Below the pieces are notes generated by a model, which was given only the letters and a program-made list of their open reading frames with translations, had not been told where the DNA came from and did not search any database. This document shows, one piece after another, positions 1-11,580 of a stretch of 64,000 bases of DNA. Position numbers and translations under genes: made by a program. The DNA lies in assembly GCA_949361645.1 (NCBI GenBank), contig OX442422.1, forward strand, positions 6,571,642 through 6,635,641, in the 5' to 3' direction. Position 1 is the first letter of the stretch, and each line of letters begins with the position of its first letter. The DNA is from Spongilla lacustris. Lineage: Eukaryota; Porifera; Demospongiae; Spongillida; Spongillidae.

Positions 1-184
1 CAGCAAGCCACAGCCATGTGCAGTCATATGACAGCAAGCCACAGCCATGTGTAGTCATATGACAGCAAGCTATAGTCATCTGCAGTCTGTGCAGTCATAT
101 GACAGCAAGCTACAGCCATGTATAGTCATATGACAGCAAGCCACAGGCATGTGCAGTCATATGAAAGCAAGCCACAGCCATGTC
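1..184. repeat. 31-bp tandem repeat, about six copies
   Basis: Units of about 31 bp built on cagcaagccacagccatgtg followed by cagtcatatga, with point differences and one unit carrying a short insertion. The array runs off the left edge, so its true length is unknown. Confidence 0.85.
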
Positions 185-294
185 TGACCTTCAAATGTGT
201 GCCTGAGATTCCATCACTGGTGTTATGCCTGAGCTACACAGAAGATTTTACCGATCTGGTGATGCTTCAGAATTAGATAAAGCTATTGCCTTGC

Positions 295-522
295 TGATGT
301 AGGATTTGTATAGATAGCAATTGAGTAAAAAGGAAGGAAACAAGGAATTACAGATATTATGCATTATAAATATTACATACCTACATTTAGCACAGAATTT
401 CAGGCAGGTATATGCTAAATAATGTAGGTCTGTAATATTTATAATTTAATGAATGCATAATATCTGTAATTCCTTGTTTCCTTCCTTTTTGCTCAATTGC
501 TATCTATACAAATCCTACATCA
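295..522. mobile_element. MITE-like inverted-repeat element
   Basis: The left arm starts TGATGTAGGATTTGTATAG and is mirrored by the right arm ending in the reverse complement at 522. The arms are about 80-90 bp and separated by about 55 bp. No coding capacity. A single arm of the same family lies at 40273-40345. This is the form of a miniature inverted-repeat element; no clear target duplication was identified. Confidence 0.75.
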
Positions 523-962
523 CCAATTTTATTTTTATATCTTGTTTCACTCCTTTTTTTTCCCCAGCGGGTTCCGACATGTACTTATACTTTGCATGCA
601 TGAGCACGAACGTAGAAAGAAGGGGAACCTTGGAATACAACCCATTGCATCACATACATCACAGCAGTATGTACAATAAGACAGTTTTGTTCTGCTCACT
701 AGCTATCATCATTAAATCACATCACAATCAAACATTAAACAGTTAATGTCTCTGAATTGGCATGTGACTGGAAGGCAAGGGGATCCCTAAACAAAGTAGT
801 AGCGTAGGAAAGGAGGAATTAGTAATGAAGTCACAAAATATAATGTGAGCTCAAACCATAAATGCCCTTCCCATGGCTCCAACCAGAGCATCCTAAACAT
901 AGCCCATACCCGGCCACATGAATCTACTTCACAACTATCCTCACAGGATTCAAAGCCCTCAC
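523..962. other. no supported gene
   Basis: AT-rich, with a T-rich stretch near 550-565 and no splice-bounded reading frame that I can defend. Apparent short frames here are not supported by codon pattern or homology. Confidence 0.4.
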
Positions 963-1039
963 CTCTCGACTGAAGGTACTCATATGTTCTTCAAAGCTAG
1001 CAGTGAAGGCATCAGGAATAATCACCATAAATGTCTGTC
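963..1039 (-). CDS. candidate internal exon of an unrecognised minus-strand gene
   Basis: On the minus strand this 77-nt piece follows an AG (catcaag) and ends at a good donor, gag|gtgagg. It reads open with protein-like composition (for example VIIPDAFTASFEEH). I do not recognise the family. A second candidate exon on the same strand lies at 2323-2434. The rest of the gene would lie outside the window or is not visible. This could be chance; treat as a lead only. Confidence 0.25.
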
Positions 1040-1269
1040 CTTGATGTGAGTACATCTATATGATCAGAGCAATTGGCCATTCACACAAAAGATGCTTACC
1101 CGATTGCCTGCTTTTTATTTCGAATACTGATCCTCTTCATACAATAAACAAGCACATGCTTTTGCTTTGCTAAAACTTGGAAGTAGTTGGGCTGGCCCGA
1201 CTAAACTTAAAGGTCATTCTTTTAATAGGGCTACTAGCTCTCACTTTCAGACGTGTTCTGCTCGTCTTT

Positions 1270-1985
1270 TAGAAGAGAATGGAGAAAGGAGGGAAGGAGG
1301 AGGGGAAGAGAGAGGAGGGAAGGGAGAGAGGAGGGAAGGGGGTGAGGAGAGAGAAGGGAAGAGGGAGAGGAGAAGGGGGTGGGGAGAGGAGGGAAGGGGG
1401 TGAGGAGAGTGGATGGAAGAGGGAGAGGAGAGAGGAGGGAAGGGGGTGAGGAGAGAGGAGGGAAGGGGTGAGGAGAGAGGAGAGAAGAGGGAGAGGAGAG
1501 AGGAGGGAAGAGGGAGAGGAGGGAAGAGGGAGAGGAGGGAAGAGGGAGAGGAGGGAAGAGGGAGAGGAGGGAAGAGGGAGAGGAGAGAGGAGGGAAGAGG
1601 GAGAGGAGAGAGGAGGGAAGAGGGAGAGGAGAGAGGAGGGAAGAGGGAGAGGAGAGAAGGGGAGAGGAAAGAGGAGGGAAGGGGTGAGGAGAGAGGAGGG
1701 AAGTGGGAGAGGAGAGAGGAGGGAAGGGGGAAAGAAGAGGAGAGAGGAGGGAAGGGGAGAGGAGAGAGGAGAGAAGGGGAGAGGAGAGACCTGGAGGGAA
1801 GGGGGTGAGGAGAGAGGAGGGAAGAGGGAGAGGAGGAAAGTGGGAGAGGAGAGAAGGGGGAGAGGAGAGAAGGGGGTGAGGAGAGAAGAGGGGAAGGGAT
1901 AAGAGAATGGAGAGAGAAGGGGAAGGGCGAAAAGGAAGGGTATGAGAGAAGAGAAGATGAGACAGGAGGGAAGGGGAGGGGGATA
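1270..1985. repeat. polypurine/polypyrimidine tract, about 0.7 kb
   Basis: Almost pure G/A on the + strand, made of shuffled gagaggagggaag, gggaagaggga and ggggtgaggaga blocks. Long open frames (R/E/G-rich on +, S/P/L-rich on -) result from the base composition and are not genes. Mirror-symmetric purine tracts of this kind can adopt triplex (H-DNA) structures in vitro; that is general knowledge, not shown here. Confidence 0.9.
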
Positions 1986-2322
1986 GCTAGCACAACACTA
2001 CACCGCTTGGCAACATATCCATGAGACATGGCACACACATTTAAACACACACAGTCACATACACTCACCTTTTCGGAGTGGTTCACCCCCATCCTGGTTG
2101 GATGGTGTTCCATTTTCCATCACCTTTGCAGCTTGAATGAGCAGCACCTGATTTGCTCTGGTGGGGACCACTATAGAGGACACGCATTTGTGGAGGACAT
2201 TTCCGTTACCATTGTCGGCATTGAACAAAACTCACTTATAAATGGTCCTACCAACAGGTCATCTTTGAGGGGGGGCGGCGTAAATATAGTAACATTCTCT
2301 CGTTGTATGTTAGGTAGCTCAC

Positions 2323-2434
2323 CTGTACACGTCACCCATGGCCAACCAATGCCAACTTCTATGGACTTAATAGCGACGGCCAGTTGCAAGCAGTGGTTTC
2401 CCACCTTCACGCTATCCTTCTTACTGCCTTCATG
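2323..2434 (-). CDS. candidate internal exon, unrecognised
   Basis: The minus-strand frame after an AG (aaaggctag) reads about 36 residues including VGNHCLQLAVAIKSIEVG and ends at a donor-like acag|gtgagc. Composition looks protein-like, but there is no family match that I know. It is on the same strand as the 963-1039 candidate, so both could belong to one gene. Weak evidence. Confidence 0.22.
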
Positions 2435-2439
2435 CTAGC

Positions 2440-3109
2440 CTTTGATGTATCGATCCTTCTTACCTTTGGGATCGGCTTAACCCGCTTTGTAGCGTGAACG
2501 GTCTTTCGGAGCGACTCGTCAGCACAACCACAGTCATAATAAATTTAACTGGCAATATTCTTTGCACTATTCTTTTCTATTTCTCTTCGCGATCGACGTG
2601 ACTGCAGCTGCAGACACTTGCCAGAAACGCGTGTTCAACCACAAATTTATTCTGGATCTCCACTTTATGGCTTCCAAGAGCCGATAAAATCTGTTGTGGG
2701 CTATTGCTAACAAAACTAAGTTGCTAAAGATCTAATTTGTGTCAAGCATAACTCCCCTTACGAAAATAATAAAACAAATCCGACTCGGCAGTAAGTTTCT
2801 AACTTGTTGGTTCTAGTGCTTCCGCATAACGGCTAACATTAAGCTTCAATTGTGACAAAGTTACAGTGCAATAAACCTCTTATCCGAGCGAATCTTATCT
2901 TATCAGATCCGGAAGGAGAAACATTTTTTCAGGTCCGAGTGTGGGAACGAGTGAGCGTTATCTCAGTTGTCTTAGCTTTCTAAGCGTCAGCAGTTTTACT
3001 GAGTTGTAGATGCTCGACGGCTGTGTCCAAACACGCTCGCTAAAGTCCAACACATTCTACGGTGCATCGGTAAATAGTGGAATCGGGTATTTTGCTAATC
3101 GTATTCATC
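2440..3109. other. intergenic, no gene seen
   Basis: Mixed-composition sequence without an open frame above noise or an obvious repeat. It lies upstream of the 3493-4662 gene, separated from it by the dispersed repeat at 3110-3415. No TATA or initiator could be assigned with confidence. Confidence 0.4.
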
Positions 3110-3415
3110 ACACTTCAAATCCTACATAGGACCTACGTTAGCTGTGGTTGTGTGGAAGGTTGTCTGGTGTGATGTATAATGTTAGCTGAATGCATCTGGT
3201 GTGATATGTGCATACATAGGTAGCTGTGGTGTGCTGAGGATGTGCATGTAGGTAGTGTGCTGAGGGTATGCAAGAAACAAGAAGTATTCGGCTACCAAAT
3301 AATTGACAAAACCTACATGTATATTCGTTAATTCGGAAAAATCGCTTTTCAGATTCAGAAATCGATTAGTATTTTAAACGTATTCGAAAGAATCGATATT
3401 CATTGATCAGGGCCA
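3110..3415 (+). repeat. dispersed repeat with GGTGTGAT head and AATCGATTTTC tail
   Basis: The left half is rich in tctggtgtgatgtg and gtagctgtgg motifs. The right half has repeated GGAAAAATCG(A/C)TTTTC blocks and ends in gggccacaccct. The same order occurs at 26925-27370 in the same orientation (ending gttacacaccct), and a shortened tail at about 42285-42365. It ends about 80 bp upstream of the ATG of the next gene, so it probably contributes that gene's promoter-proximal DNA. Confidence 0.7.
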
Positions 3416-3492
3416 CACCCTTATCACCAATAGAGTCACGTGATTGCATACTTCTATGTGCGTTTGCAAGTAGGGAGTATAGAGTATCGATA

Positions 3493-4662
3493 ATGAAGTT
3501 AGTGAAGTTTGTCACTCTGGGTCTGTCAGCTGCTATATTCATGTGTCTTCTGTTCTTTCTAACACGCTTCTTTATAAAGAGCGATACTCGCGACGTCCCC
3601 GAAATGGTGGTGGAATCAAGGGAGAGGCTGTGCCTGTGCGGCCCTGCACCTAGTTCAAAGAGTGACATGCTTACTACCACTAGTACTAAATATGGTACGG
3701 ATAACACTATTAGTACCGAACGAGGCACTCCGACAAGTTCAAGTGCCATGTCGAGTTCTGTCAAATTGACTCCCCTTCCAACCCAAAGTCCCATTGCCCC
3801 TCCTTCCATCATCCTATACCTCATGCAAACAGAGCAGTGCATTCCTCCTTACTACAAGAAGATGGATGTCTTCGGTGGCGAAAACCAGGGGTTCGAAGTT
3901 ATCGTCCTCTCCTACAGGGAGGCGTGTCTGGAAGCACCGGCGGCTCACTTGCACTATATTTTGAACAACAACACAACTTGGACCACGGGAAGGAACCTTT
4001 TGTTTGAAACCGCCATGGAAAGAAATAAGACCTACCTTTATTACGTGTTCATGGACGACGACATTACTCTTGAAGATCCCAGAAGACTACCCATAGGTCC
4101 ATGGAGAAGGTTTGAGAACTCTTTGCGTTCCTATGAGCCGGCTATTGCAGCAATTGACCCCTATTTGGTTCCGTTTATACGCAATTTTCACGTGGATAAT
4201 CAATGCTCCGGTGAGACGGCAGAGTTTATCGGAACTGTGTGGTTTGACGCCATTTTAAACGCCTTTCACTACAAATCAATTCGCCATATTCTCCCCTATG
4301 ACCCAGCGTTTGACGAGCAAACATGGTGGGCTAGTCAAATGTCAGTTATCATTCGTAGTGAGATTTTGTTCAGGGGACAAGCTGTACTCCACTCGAATTT
4401 ATTAAGCGAAAATGGTCAACATCGACCTTACCCGAGGGATCTAGACTTCACTCCACAAATGATAAACCACATGACCAAGAATGTAGCTGCTATATTGAAC
4501 GAATATGCCCCTACGAAAAGTGTAGTTTGCGCCAATGCCACGGTACAGAGGTGGAGAACTGCTTCGTCCATCCATCAGTATCGTTTTAGCTCGCCCACTT
4601 TGTGTCTACCTCCTCCTCACTACCATGATACAATTGTGCCTGGTCGCTATGCGTGCGCATAG
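3493..4662 (+). CDS. intronless type II membrane protein, glycosyltransferase-like
   Basis: 389 codons from the ATG at 3493 (A at -3) to TAG. The frame is open upstream to 3403 but has no earlier ATG. Residues about 5-27 form one hydrophobic segment (KFVTLGLSAAIFMCLLFFL) behind a short basic tail, the layout of a Golgi type II enzyme. A Ser/Thr-rich stem follows to about residue 100. The globular part has WTTGRN at about 163-168 and VFMDDDI with the three Asp at 188-190, resembling the metal-binding DxD of GT-A glycosyltransferases. N-x-T sequons (for example NKT, NAT) support a lumenal location. No introns, unlike the other genes here, so it could be an old retrocopy or a naturally single-exon family. 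The membrane topology is read directly. The transferase call is inference; the donor, acceptor and family are unknown. Confidence 0.7.
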   Translation: MKLVKFVTLGLSAAIFMCLLFFLTRFFIKSDTRDVPEMVVESRERLCLCGPAPSSKSDMLTTTSTKYGTDNTISTERGTPTSSSAMSSSVKLTPLPTQSPIAPPSIILYLMQTEQCIPPYYKKMDVFGGENQGFEVIVLSYREACLEAPAAHLHYILNNNTTWTTGRNLLFETAMERNKTYLYYVFMDDDITLEDPRRLPIGPWRRFENSLRSYEPAIAAIDPYLVPFIRNFHVDNQCSGETAEFIGTVWFDAILNAFHYKSIRHILPYDPAFDEQTWWASQMSVIIRSEILFRGQAVLHSNLLSENGQHRPYPRDLDFTPQMINHMTKNVAAILNEYAPTKSVVCANATVQRWRTASSIHQYRFSSPTLCLPPPHYHDTIVPGRYACA

Positions 4663-4865
4663 TTAATGTTCATGTAATTGATTATACATGTAGATTGTGC
4701 ACCGGCTGTCACTGAAAACCGTACCATGCCAAGCAGCTTGCAGTGTGATATGATAGCAGGCGAGCATTTGTTTGTATAGATCTACTTGTAGTAAATGCAT
4801 AAAAATGGCGCGGGGTGCATGGTTCATTAATTTTGTAACTGGTTGCACCTGAAACTCCGTTATGA

Positions 4866-5002
4866 AACACCGGTGTAGTTGTTATACACAACTGTGTATA
4901 GAGTATCCATACGCAAAGTTATACACATGCGGATAACACGTGTCCATAACACATGAATACACGCGTTATACAGTACTGTATAACAACCCTTTTTACACAG
5001 TG
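4866..5002. repeat. TATACAC-motif element ending TTTTTACACAGTG
   Basis: A cluster of ttatacaca / gtgtataac / gtataacaac motifs ends at CACAGTG (4996-5002). A close relative ends at 26158. It belongs to a group of short elements in this window sharing an A/T run next to CACTGT/ACAGTG termini but differing in internal motif (see 11231, 15565, 25740). Confidence 0.6.
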
Positions 5003-6036
5003 AATTGGCAGTTGTTGCAACAATATGTGACAGGGTATGTAATATGGAACACTTGACACTGAAATGTGCTTGGGCCTATACTGCCCTATATGTGATCAAG
5101 CAGTTTACATTTATAATGCTACACGAAGGTATAGATTAGAATACCAGAATACATACTGCCTATAACACACACTTAATTTAAATAGCTTTCTATAACTGAG
5201 TCAGGGCGCGCAAAATCAGTCAAAGCATACGCATAGAGTTAACAAATTAGGATGATCATGATATATAACGCCATAACGTACAATTGCTGGTGCATGCATG
5301 ATGCGACAATCTTCTTGCCTTGTGGGTGGATCCAAGCCTGTCAGGTCAGGGTTTGACCTGCCAGGCCGTGTTGGCCTTTGGCAACCCTGATCCAGCCTTT
5401 TGCAAAATATGAAAACTAGTCTGGCGGGCCTTACTACCGCGTATGGTCAATCATACTGGTGTATGGGGTGACGAAATCGCTTCAAAGCATACGGTACTAT
5501 ACATGTAATTGCATTCATATGTGCGCGATGTGGGCTAATTATATTCATCAATGGTTCCAAGGGGGGTGTCCGGACACCCTGGACTCCCCCCCTGTATCCG
5601 CCTCTGGACCACAGCTACCTACATATGCCTAAATCTCTTGGTCTAACCACATACCTAGATGGGCGTGTCCTGGCTGAGGTCTACATACAAATCGTACCCG
5701 ATGCCAAAAGAGTAGAACCACAGATGAAGTTTACGCACCACCGGCCATGCAACCTCCATTTCACCATCGCGAGTTTATACTAGTAAGTAAGTAGGCTTAA
5801 GTGCAATATCAGCTCAGAAAGATTGATGCAAGAAACCGGTACCAGCTAGTTCGAAATGCACTACAGTGGAAACCATCCCACTTGGAACAATAATATTTTG
5901 GTACTTTTTTTGACAACATTTGAATTTATTTCAATAACAATAAGCTCAAATGCAAATCTGACGACGTAGGTATAGTGTACAACTATTTTTCAATACATAC
6001 TGAAAGTTAAAAAGCATCACGTGACTATTTACTTTT
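5003..6036. other. intergenic, no gene seen
   Basis: AT-rich, with a short palindromic stretch near 5335-5375 (gtcaggtcagggtttgacctgcc) and a gtgtccggacaccctgg palindrome near 5567-5590. No protein-like frame. Confidence 0.4.
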
Positions 6037-7253
6037 GTTATTAAATCTTGTTGTAACCCCAATACTAAAAAAAATTGTAAGCTGAATTCCTCCTCTTGTA
6101 GGCAATAGATCTTAGCCAAATTTGCAATATATCTAGAGAACAAACATCATCAACCTTTGGCCGCATCCGTTTTTAAGTCTGGTAAATAGTTACAGTTTTA
6201 TCGAGCTGGATGTGCGTTTTTAGCTAGTAAAAGCTTAGGGATGCTATTTCGTAGTACGCTCTCACTGAACGGCTATATTTCGTCTCCGACTCGTCATATG
6301 TTAGATCTATCCCAAAAGCGTACTTTGGAGGCAATAGACCCTCCTTTGCCGTTAGAAAAGTGCTATCAAAGACGAATAGCTGAAAACTCCCGCCATTTCC
6401 CTATGAATTGCATTTGAAACGTCATCATAGTGTCATTTTTCGTATGAATATATTTTTAATGGTCTTTGTTTATCCAGTACCTGTGGGCCACCATAACGGC
6501 TAGTAAAGCAGCAGCATCGATCTGGGCAGGCCTCTAGAAACGGCAATGCAACTCCAATGCTGGAAACGAAGAGCGGTGGAATAAGCGGTCCCGCGTACCA
6601 GTAGGCCTACCATCCAGGCCGCTTATATTACTAATTCCACCGCTTTTCGTCTCCAGCTTTTGGCGTTTGCCTCTTGTTCTTTGCCATTTCTAGGCCTGCC
6701 CATATTGACGCTGCTGATTTACTAGCCGTTCGTCGTGAGTGGCTTTTTACAATCTCCATTGACAGCACTTGCACCATAGATATTAGATCTATGCTAGCAC
6801 CCACTGGATAAATATATACCGAAGACGTCACATTAAACATATATTCATACGAAAAATGACGCTATGATGACGTTTCAAATGCAATTCATAGGGAAATGGC
6901 GGAAGTTTTCAGCTATTCGTCTTTGATAGCACTTTTCTAACGGCAAAGGAGGGTCTATTGCCTCCAAAGTACGCTTTTGGGATAGATCTAACATGTGACG
7001 AGTCGGAGACGAAATATATCCGTTCACTGAGAGCGTACTACGAAATAGCATCCCTAAGCTTTTACTAGCTAAAAACGCACATCCAGCTCGATAAAACTGT
7101 AACTATTTACCGGACTTAAAAACGGACGAGGCCAAATGTTGGTTATGCTTGTTCTCTAGATATATTGCAAATTTGGCTAAGATCTATTGCCTACAGGAGG
7201 AGGAATTCAGCTTTAAATTGTTTTAGTACTGGGGTCACAACAAGATTTAATAC
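6037..7253. mobile_element. 1.2-kb fold-back (long palindrome) element
   Basis: The left arm (from tattaaatcttgttg near 6037) is mirrored through about 6475 by the right arm from about 6835 to 7253 with few mismatches. Shared landmarks are gaattcctcct, gatcttagccaaatttgcaatat, tagatctatcc and ccctatgaattgcat. The 350-bp centre is itself partly inverted (6497-6595 against 6618-6730, sharing ggcctg, ggtgga and actagcc blocks). A 69-codon minus frame at 6631-6840 has a basic, protein-like end (SKSAASIWAGLEMAKNKR) and may be captured coding DNA, but I cannot name it. Confidence 0.85.
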
Positions 7254-7364
7254 ACGCATATCATGTGGCTTTGAAGAGTCTACGCATGCGCGTTACATTC
7301 ATTTGAAATGGAAGCCTCGTACGCGCTGTATTTGTTCTGTTCAAAGTGGGGTTTCAAAAGCAAA

Positions 7365-7975
7365 AGCAACATATTTGATGCACAACAAGAATACCGGGTA
7401 TGGCCACGAAAATAATTCTATTTGATGCACACCAGCGACCATGACTCTATTAAATGCACACCAGGGACTGCCACTTTATTTGATGCAAAAAAATCCAATT
7501 CAATTGTCTGGCCGCTATCTTGATTCTATTTGAAGCAGACTAGGTGTGGTCGCTAACATGATTCTATCTAATGCCCACCAGGGACTGCCACTAGCATGAC
7601 TTGATTTGTAGTTTTAGCTATAGTCATGCTAGCGGCAATCCAGTCACTGTAGAGGTGTGCATCAGATAGAATCATATTAGCGGCCAGACCCGGTGTGCAG
7701 CAAATAAAGTAATGCTATTGGAATTGGCCAATCCCTGGTGTGCAGCTGCTAGGTTTGTGGTATCGACCAGCTGACCCTGCTGAGCATCAAATAGAAACAT
7801 GTTAGCGACCTGACCTGGCCGGTGTGCATCTTATTCACTTTAATAGAGTCGTGGTAGTGACCAGGATAGCCTGATTTAATTGATGCAGATTCAATCTGAT
7901 GAGCCGCTATCATGATTCCATTTGATGCACATCACTCTAGAAGATGCACACCAGGGACTGGTGATAGCATGATGT
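7365..7975. repeat. mosaic of direct and inverted copies of a GATGCACACCAGGGACTG motif
   Basis: The motif gatgcacaccagggactgcc, often followed by actagcatgattctatt, recurs forward (7425, 7465, 7575, 7935) and inverted (near 7640-7750 as catcagatagaatcatattagcgg and ccctggtgtgca). Units are degenerate and irregularly spaced. There is no coding frame. It could be a decayed satellite or nested short elements. Confidence 0.65.
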
Positions 7976-9035
<1,060 letters not shown>

Positions 9036-9649
9036 ACTGCCATACAGGTGTTTGTGTCTTTTTTAGAAGGACCTAATGTATGTGTGTATATACATGTATG
9101 TCATGCAATTGGGGAGGATGGCCCATCATTATCAAGACCCTAGCTCGTAGACGAACGTTCAGAAGCTGACAACATTAGCGTAGTACATGTTGCTTTGATT
9201 ATTTGACATCATGGATGTGTTCAACTAGAGGCAATGCTCACACACACTCACATACAAACATAGTGCATAACAGAAATAAATAAGAACTTAGCACAATCAT
9301 AATGTTCTTGCCAATATCCTCTCAATACAACCACTACAAGTGCTATACAGCTAGGCACCAAAACATATTACCCAGGCAGTAAAGAGGCTGGGGTCTAACT
9401 GGCAGTTAAAAAAAACACACACACATTATAAATACTCCAGAGTCACACCAAAGCAATGACACTTCTGTCAGTGCAAACATTGGCAAGGATGCCCGGGGCC
9501 CAGTTATCAAGACAGTGGCTGGGGTAGCCTCATATGGGGTGTGGCAAAGCAGCCATACCCTCCAACTGTGCACAGCAATATAAGTATATGTTGTTCTGTG
9601 AGTGCATTACCCCTTTGCAACATTAATGTATGTTAGAACTTCCTGATGA

Positions 9650-9750
9650 AAGTGTGTGTATGTGTGCGTGTACACATGTATGTGTCTTAGTGTGTGTACA
9701 TGTATGTGTGTTTAAGTGTGTGTATGTGTGTTTAAGTGTGTGTTAGGGTA
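9650..9750. repeat. degenerate TG/TA tract
   Basis: gtgtgtatgtgtg and tgtgtttaagtgtg units. Related tracts follow at 10420-10550, so the GC-rich stretch between them is bracketed by two TG tracts. Confidence 0.75.
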
Positions 9751-9759
9751 CTGTTTAGG

Positions 9760-10420
9760 GAGCTAAACTGGGGCTCTGGTAACTATCAGCATTTGTGGGC
9801 AGAGGCTTGCGGTTACATAGGCTCATGGTCTTAGGCGGATGGGAGCCTCATCCTCCCTATTGTTACCCTTTGTACACCATGGCCAGCTTTTGAGATATGC
9901 ACACATGGGCAGCCTCCCAGCAGTCCACTGGTGCTTCAGGAGAGCTTGTCTGTTTGCATCACCCACCCTCCACCCCTGCATCACCTTTGTACCCTTTCTG
10001 TGTATTTTTTACTTACTGCCATCATGCCCATTCATATTAAATACAGCCAGGGCGGGTTCCTACCGGGCTTGACCTTCTAACTCAGGGACCCAAGCTAGGG
10101 CCAGCATCCTGGCTTGGTACGCAGGTCACCCAGATGGTGGCCAGTGCCTCCAACTGGTGCTTGTCTCGCCAAGTCTCCCCCCACATGACGCATGGCTTGG
10201 CCACAGGGACTCCCACCTGGTGACCTGCGTCACTCACAGGAGCTCCCCATGGCCAACAGGTCGGGGTTGGCAAGGTCACAGCTCAGGGGGGTTCTTTGCT
10301 CTGGCCCCCTATTCTCGCCAATCAGTCAACTGAGTGTGTTGGACAGAAGCAATTGTAGCTGAGGTGCTAGGGGCTGGGTGCATACACTTACTTAGCCTGG
10401 GGAAGTTACTAGGCTTGGTC
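9760..10420. other. GC-rich island of unknown nature between TG tracts
   Basis: Markedly richer in G+C than its surroundings, with many CCCxCC and GGGG clusters. The minus frame 10082-10279 reads about 65 residues (for example WGAPVSDAGHQVGVPVAK) but starts and stops without signals, and I cannot name a family. It may be a fragment of an old element or of a laterally different composition. Confidence 0.35.
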
Positions 10421-10819
10421 TCAGTGTGTGTGTTAGTGTGTGCATGTGTGTACACATGTGCGTATGTGTGTACACGTGTGTGTTAGTGTGTGTGTATGTG
10501 AGTATAAACATGTGCGTGCCTGTGTGTGTGCATGATGAGTGTTTAGTAGGTGATGGAGTTGGTGTTAGGGTGAGTAGGGACGTTAAATACTAAACCATCT
10601 GGTCATGTGTCAAGAGATCCTGCATACTTGATATAGAACCAGTGATCTAGAATATGAACACCTTGATCTGAGACCCTGACAAGGTCATTATGGATAGGGC
10701 CCAAACACATGTATATGTTGTGTACACATGTATACATGCACGCATATACATATGAATACATACATGCATATAATGAACTCATGAACCAAATGCACACATA
10801 CATGTGACAAACACACGCA

Positions 10820-10881
10820 CACATACGCGCGCGCGCGCGCGCACACACACACACAATTTGAAAAACAAAAACCTTACACAC

Positions 10882-10935
<54 letters not shown>
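10820..10935. repeat. (CG)n/(CA)n microsatellite
   Basis: A cgcgcgcg run, then two cacaca tracts. Simple sequence only. Confidence 0.93.
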
Positions 10936-10938
<3 letters not shown>

Positions 10939-11230
10939 CACACGCAGCATGTAGCCTCTAGACTACTACTTACGATCAGATCAGAAAAGGTTAGTACTAG
11001 TATGCATATTAGACAACCACAAATTATTTTTTAAAATATACTGTATAGCATTGGCTTACCTTGCAGTGGTGACTCCATCTACCAACTTAAAAGCTTGCGG
11101 CTTTTTGGCTGCACACGTCATCACTGGAACTGTATAGATGATTCAGGTTCAAATGTGCGCAATTCGTCGCTAGAGCTCTATTTTTTCTAGCACGTGTGAA
11201 CGTACATTTTAGCCAGACCTCCGACCAATT

Positions 11231-11455
11231 CACTGTGCAAAAACTTTGTTATACGATAGTGTATATTTATGCGTATATTTGAGGAATGCGCAAAATATAC
11301 CCTGTGTAGTATATTTGAAGTGTACGACCGCGTATATTTGAGAATACGCAAGTGTCAAATACGTCACCGTTTATATAAGCACACCTTCAAAATATACGAT
11401 AGTGTATTCTTAAGAGTATATTTGAATATACTGTACTACAGCGTATATTTCAATC
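11231..11455 (+). repeat. GTATATTTGA-motif element beginning CACTGTGCAAAAACTTTG
   Basis: It starts CACTGTGCAAAAACTTTG at 11231, then has many copies of cgtatatttga and agtgtatatt. The mirror-image start lies at 15503-15509 (end of the element 15385-15509). The two copies are therefore inverted 4.28 kb apart. They could be termini of one large element or two independent insertions. Confidence 0.6.
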
Positions 11456-11580
11456 CATAAAATCCCACTGTTTACATAAGTATACCATAGAATTAATTCA
11501 TGAGTGGTCAGTCCCGTACCCGGACCCACGTGAGGTAGGAAGGTGTGTAGGCATCGAAGTCGGAGTGCTACTTTGCTTCT

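Noticed and set aside
1247..2113. 288-codon Ser/Pro/Leu-rich minus frame and Arg/Glu/Gly-rich plus frames
   Set aside because: A by-product of the polypurine tract; composition only.
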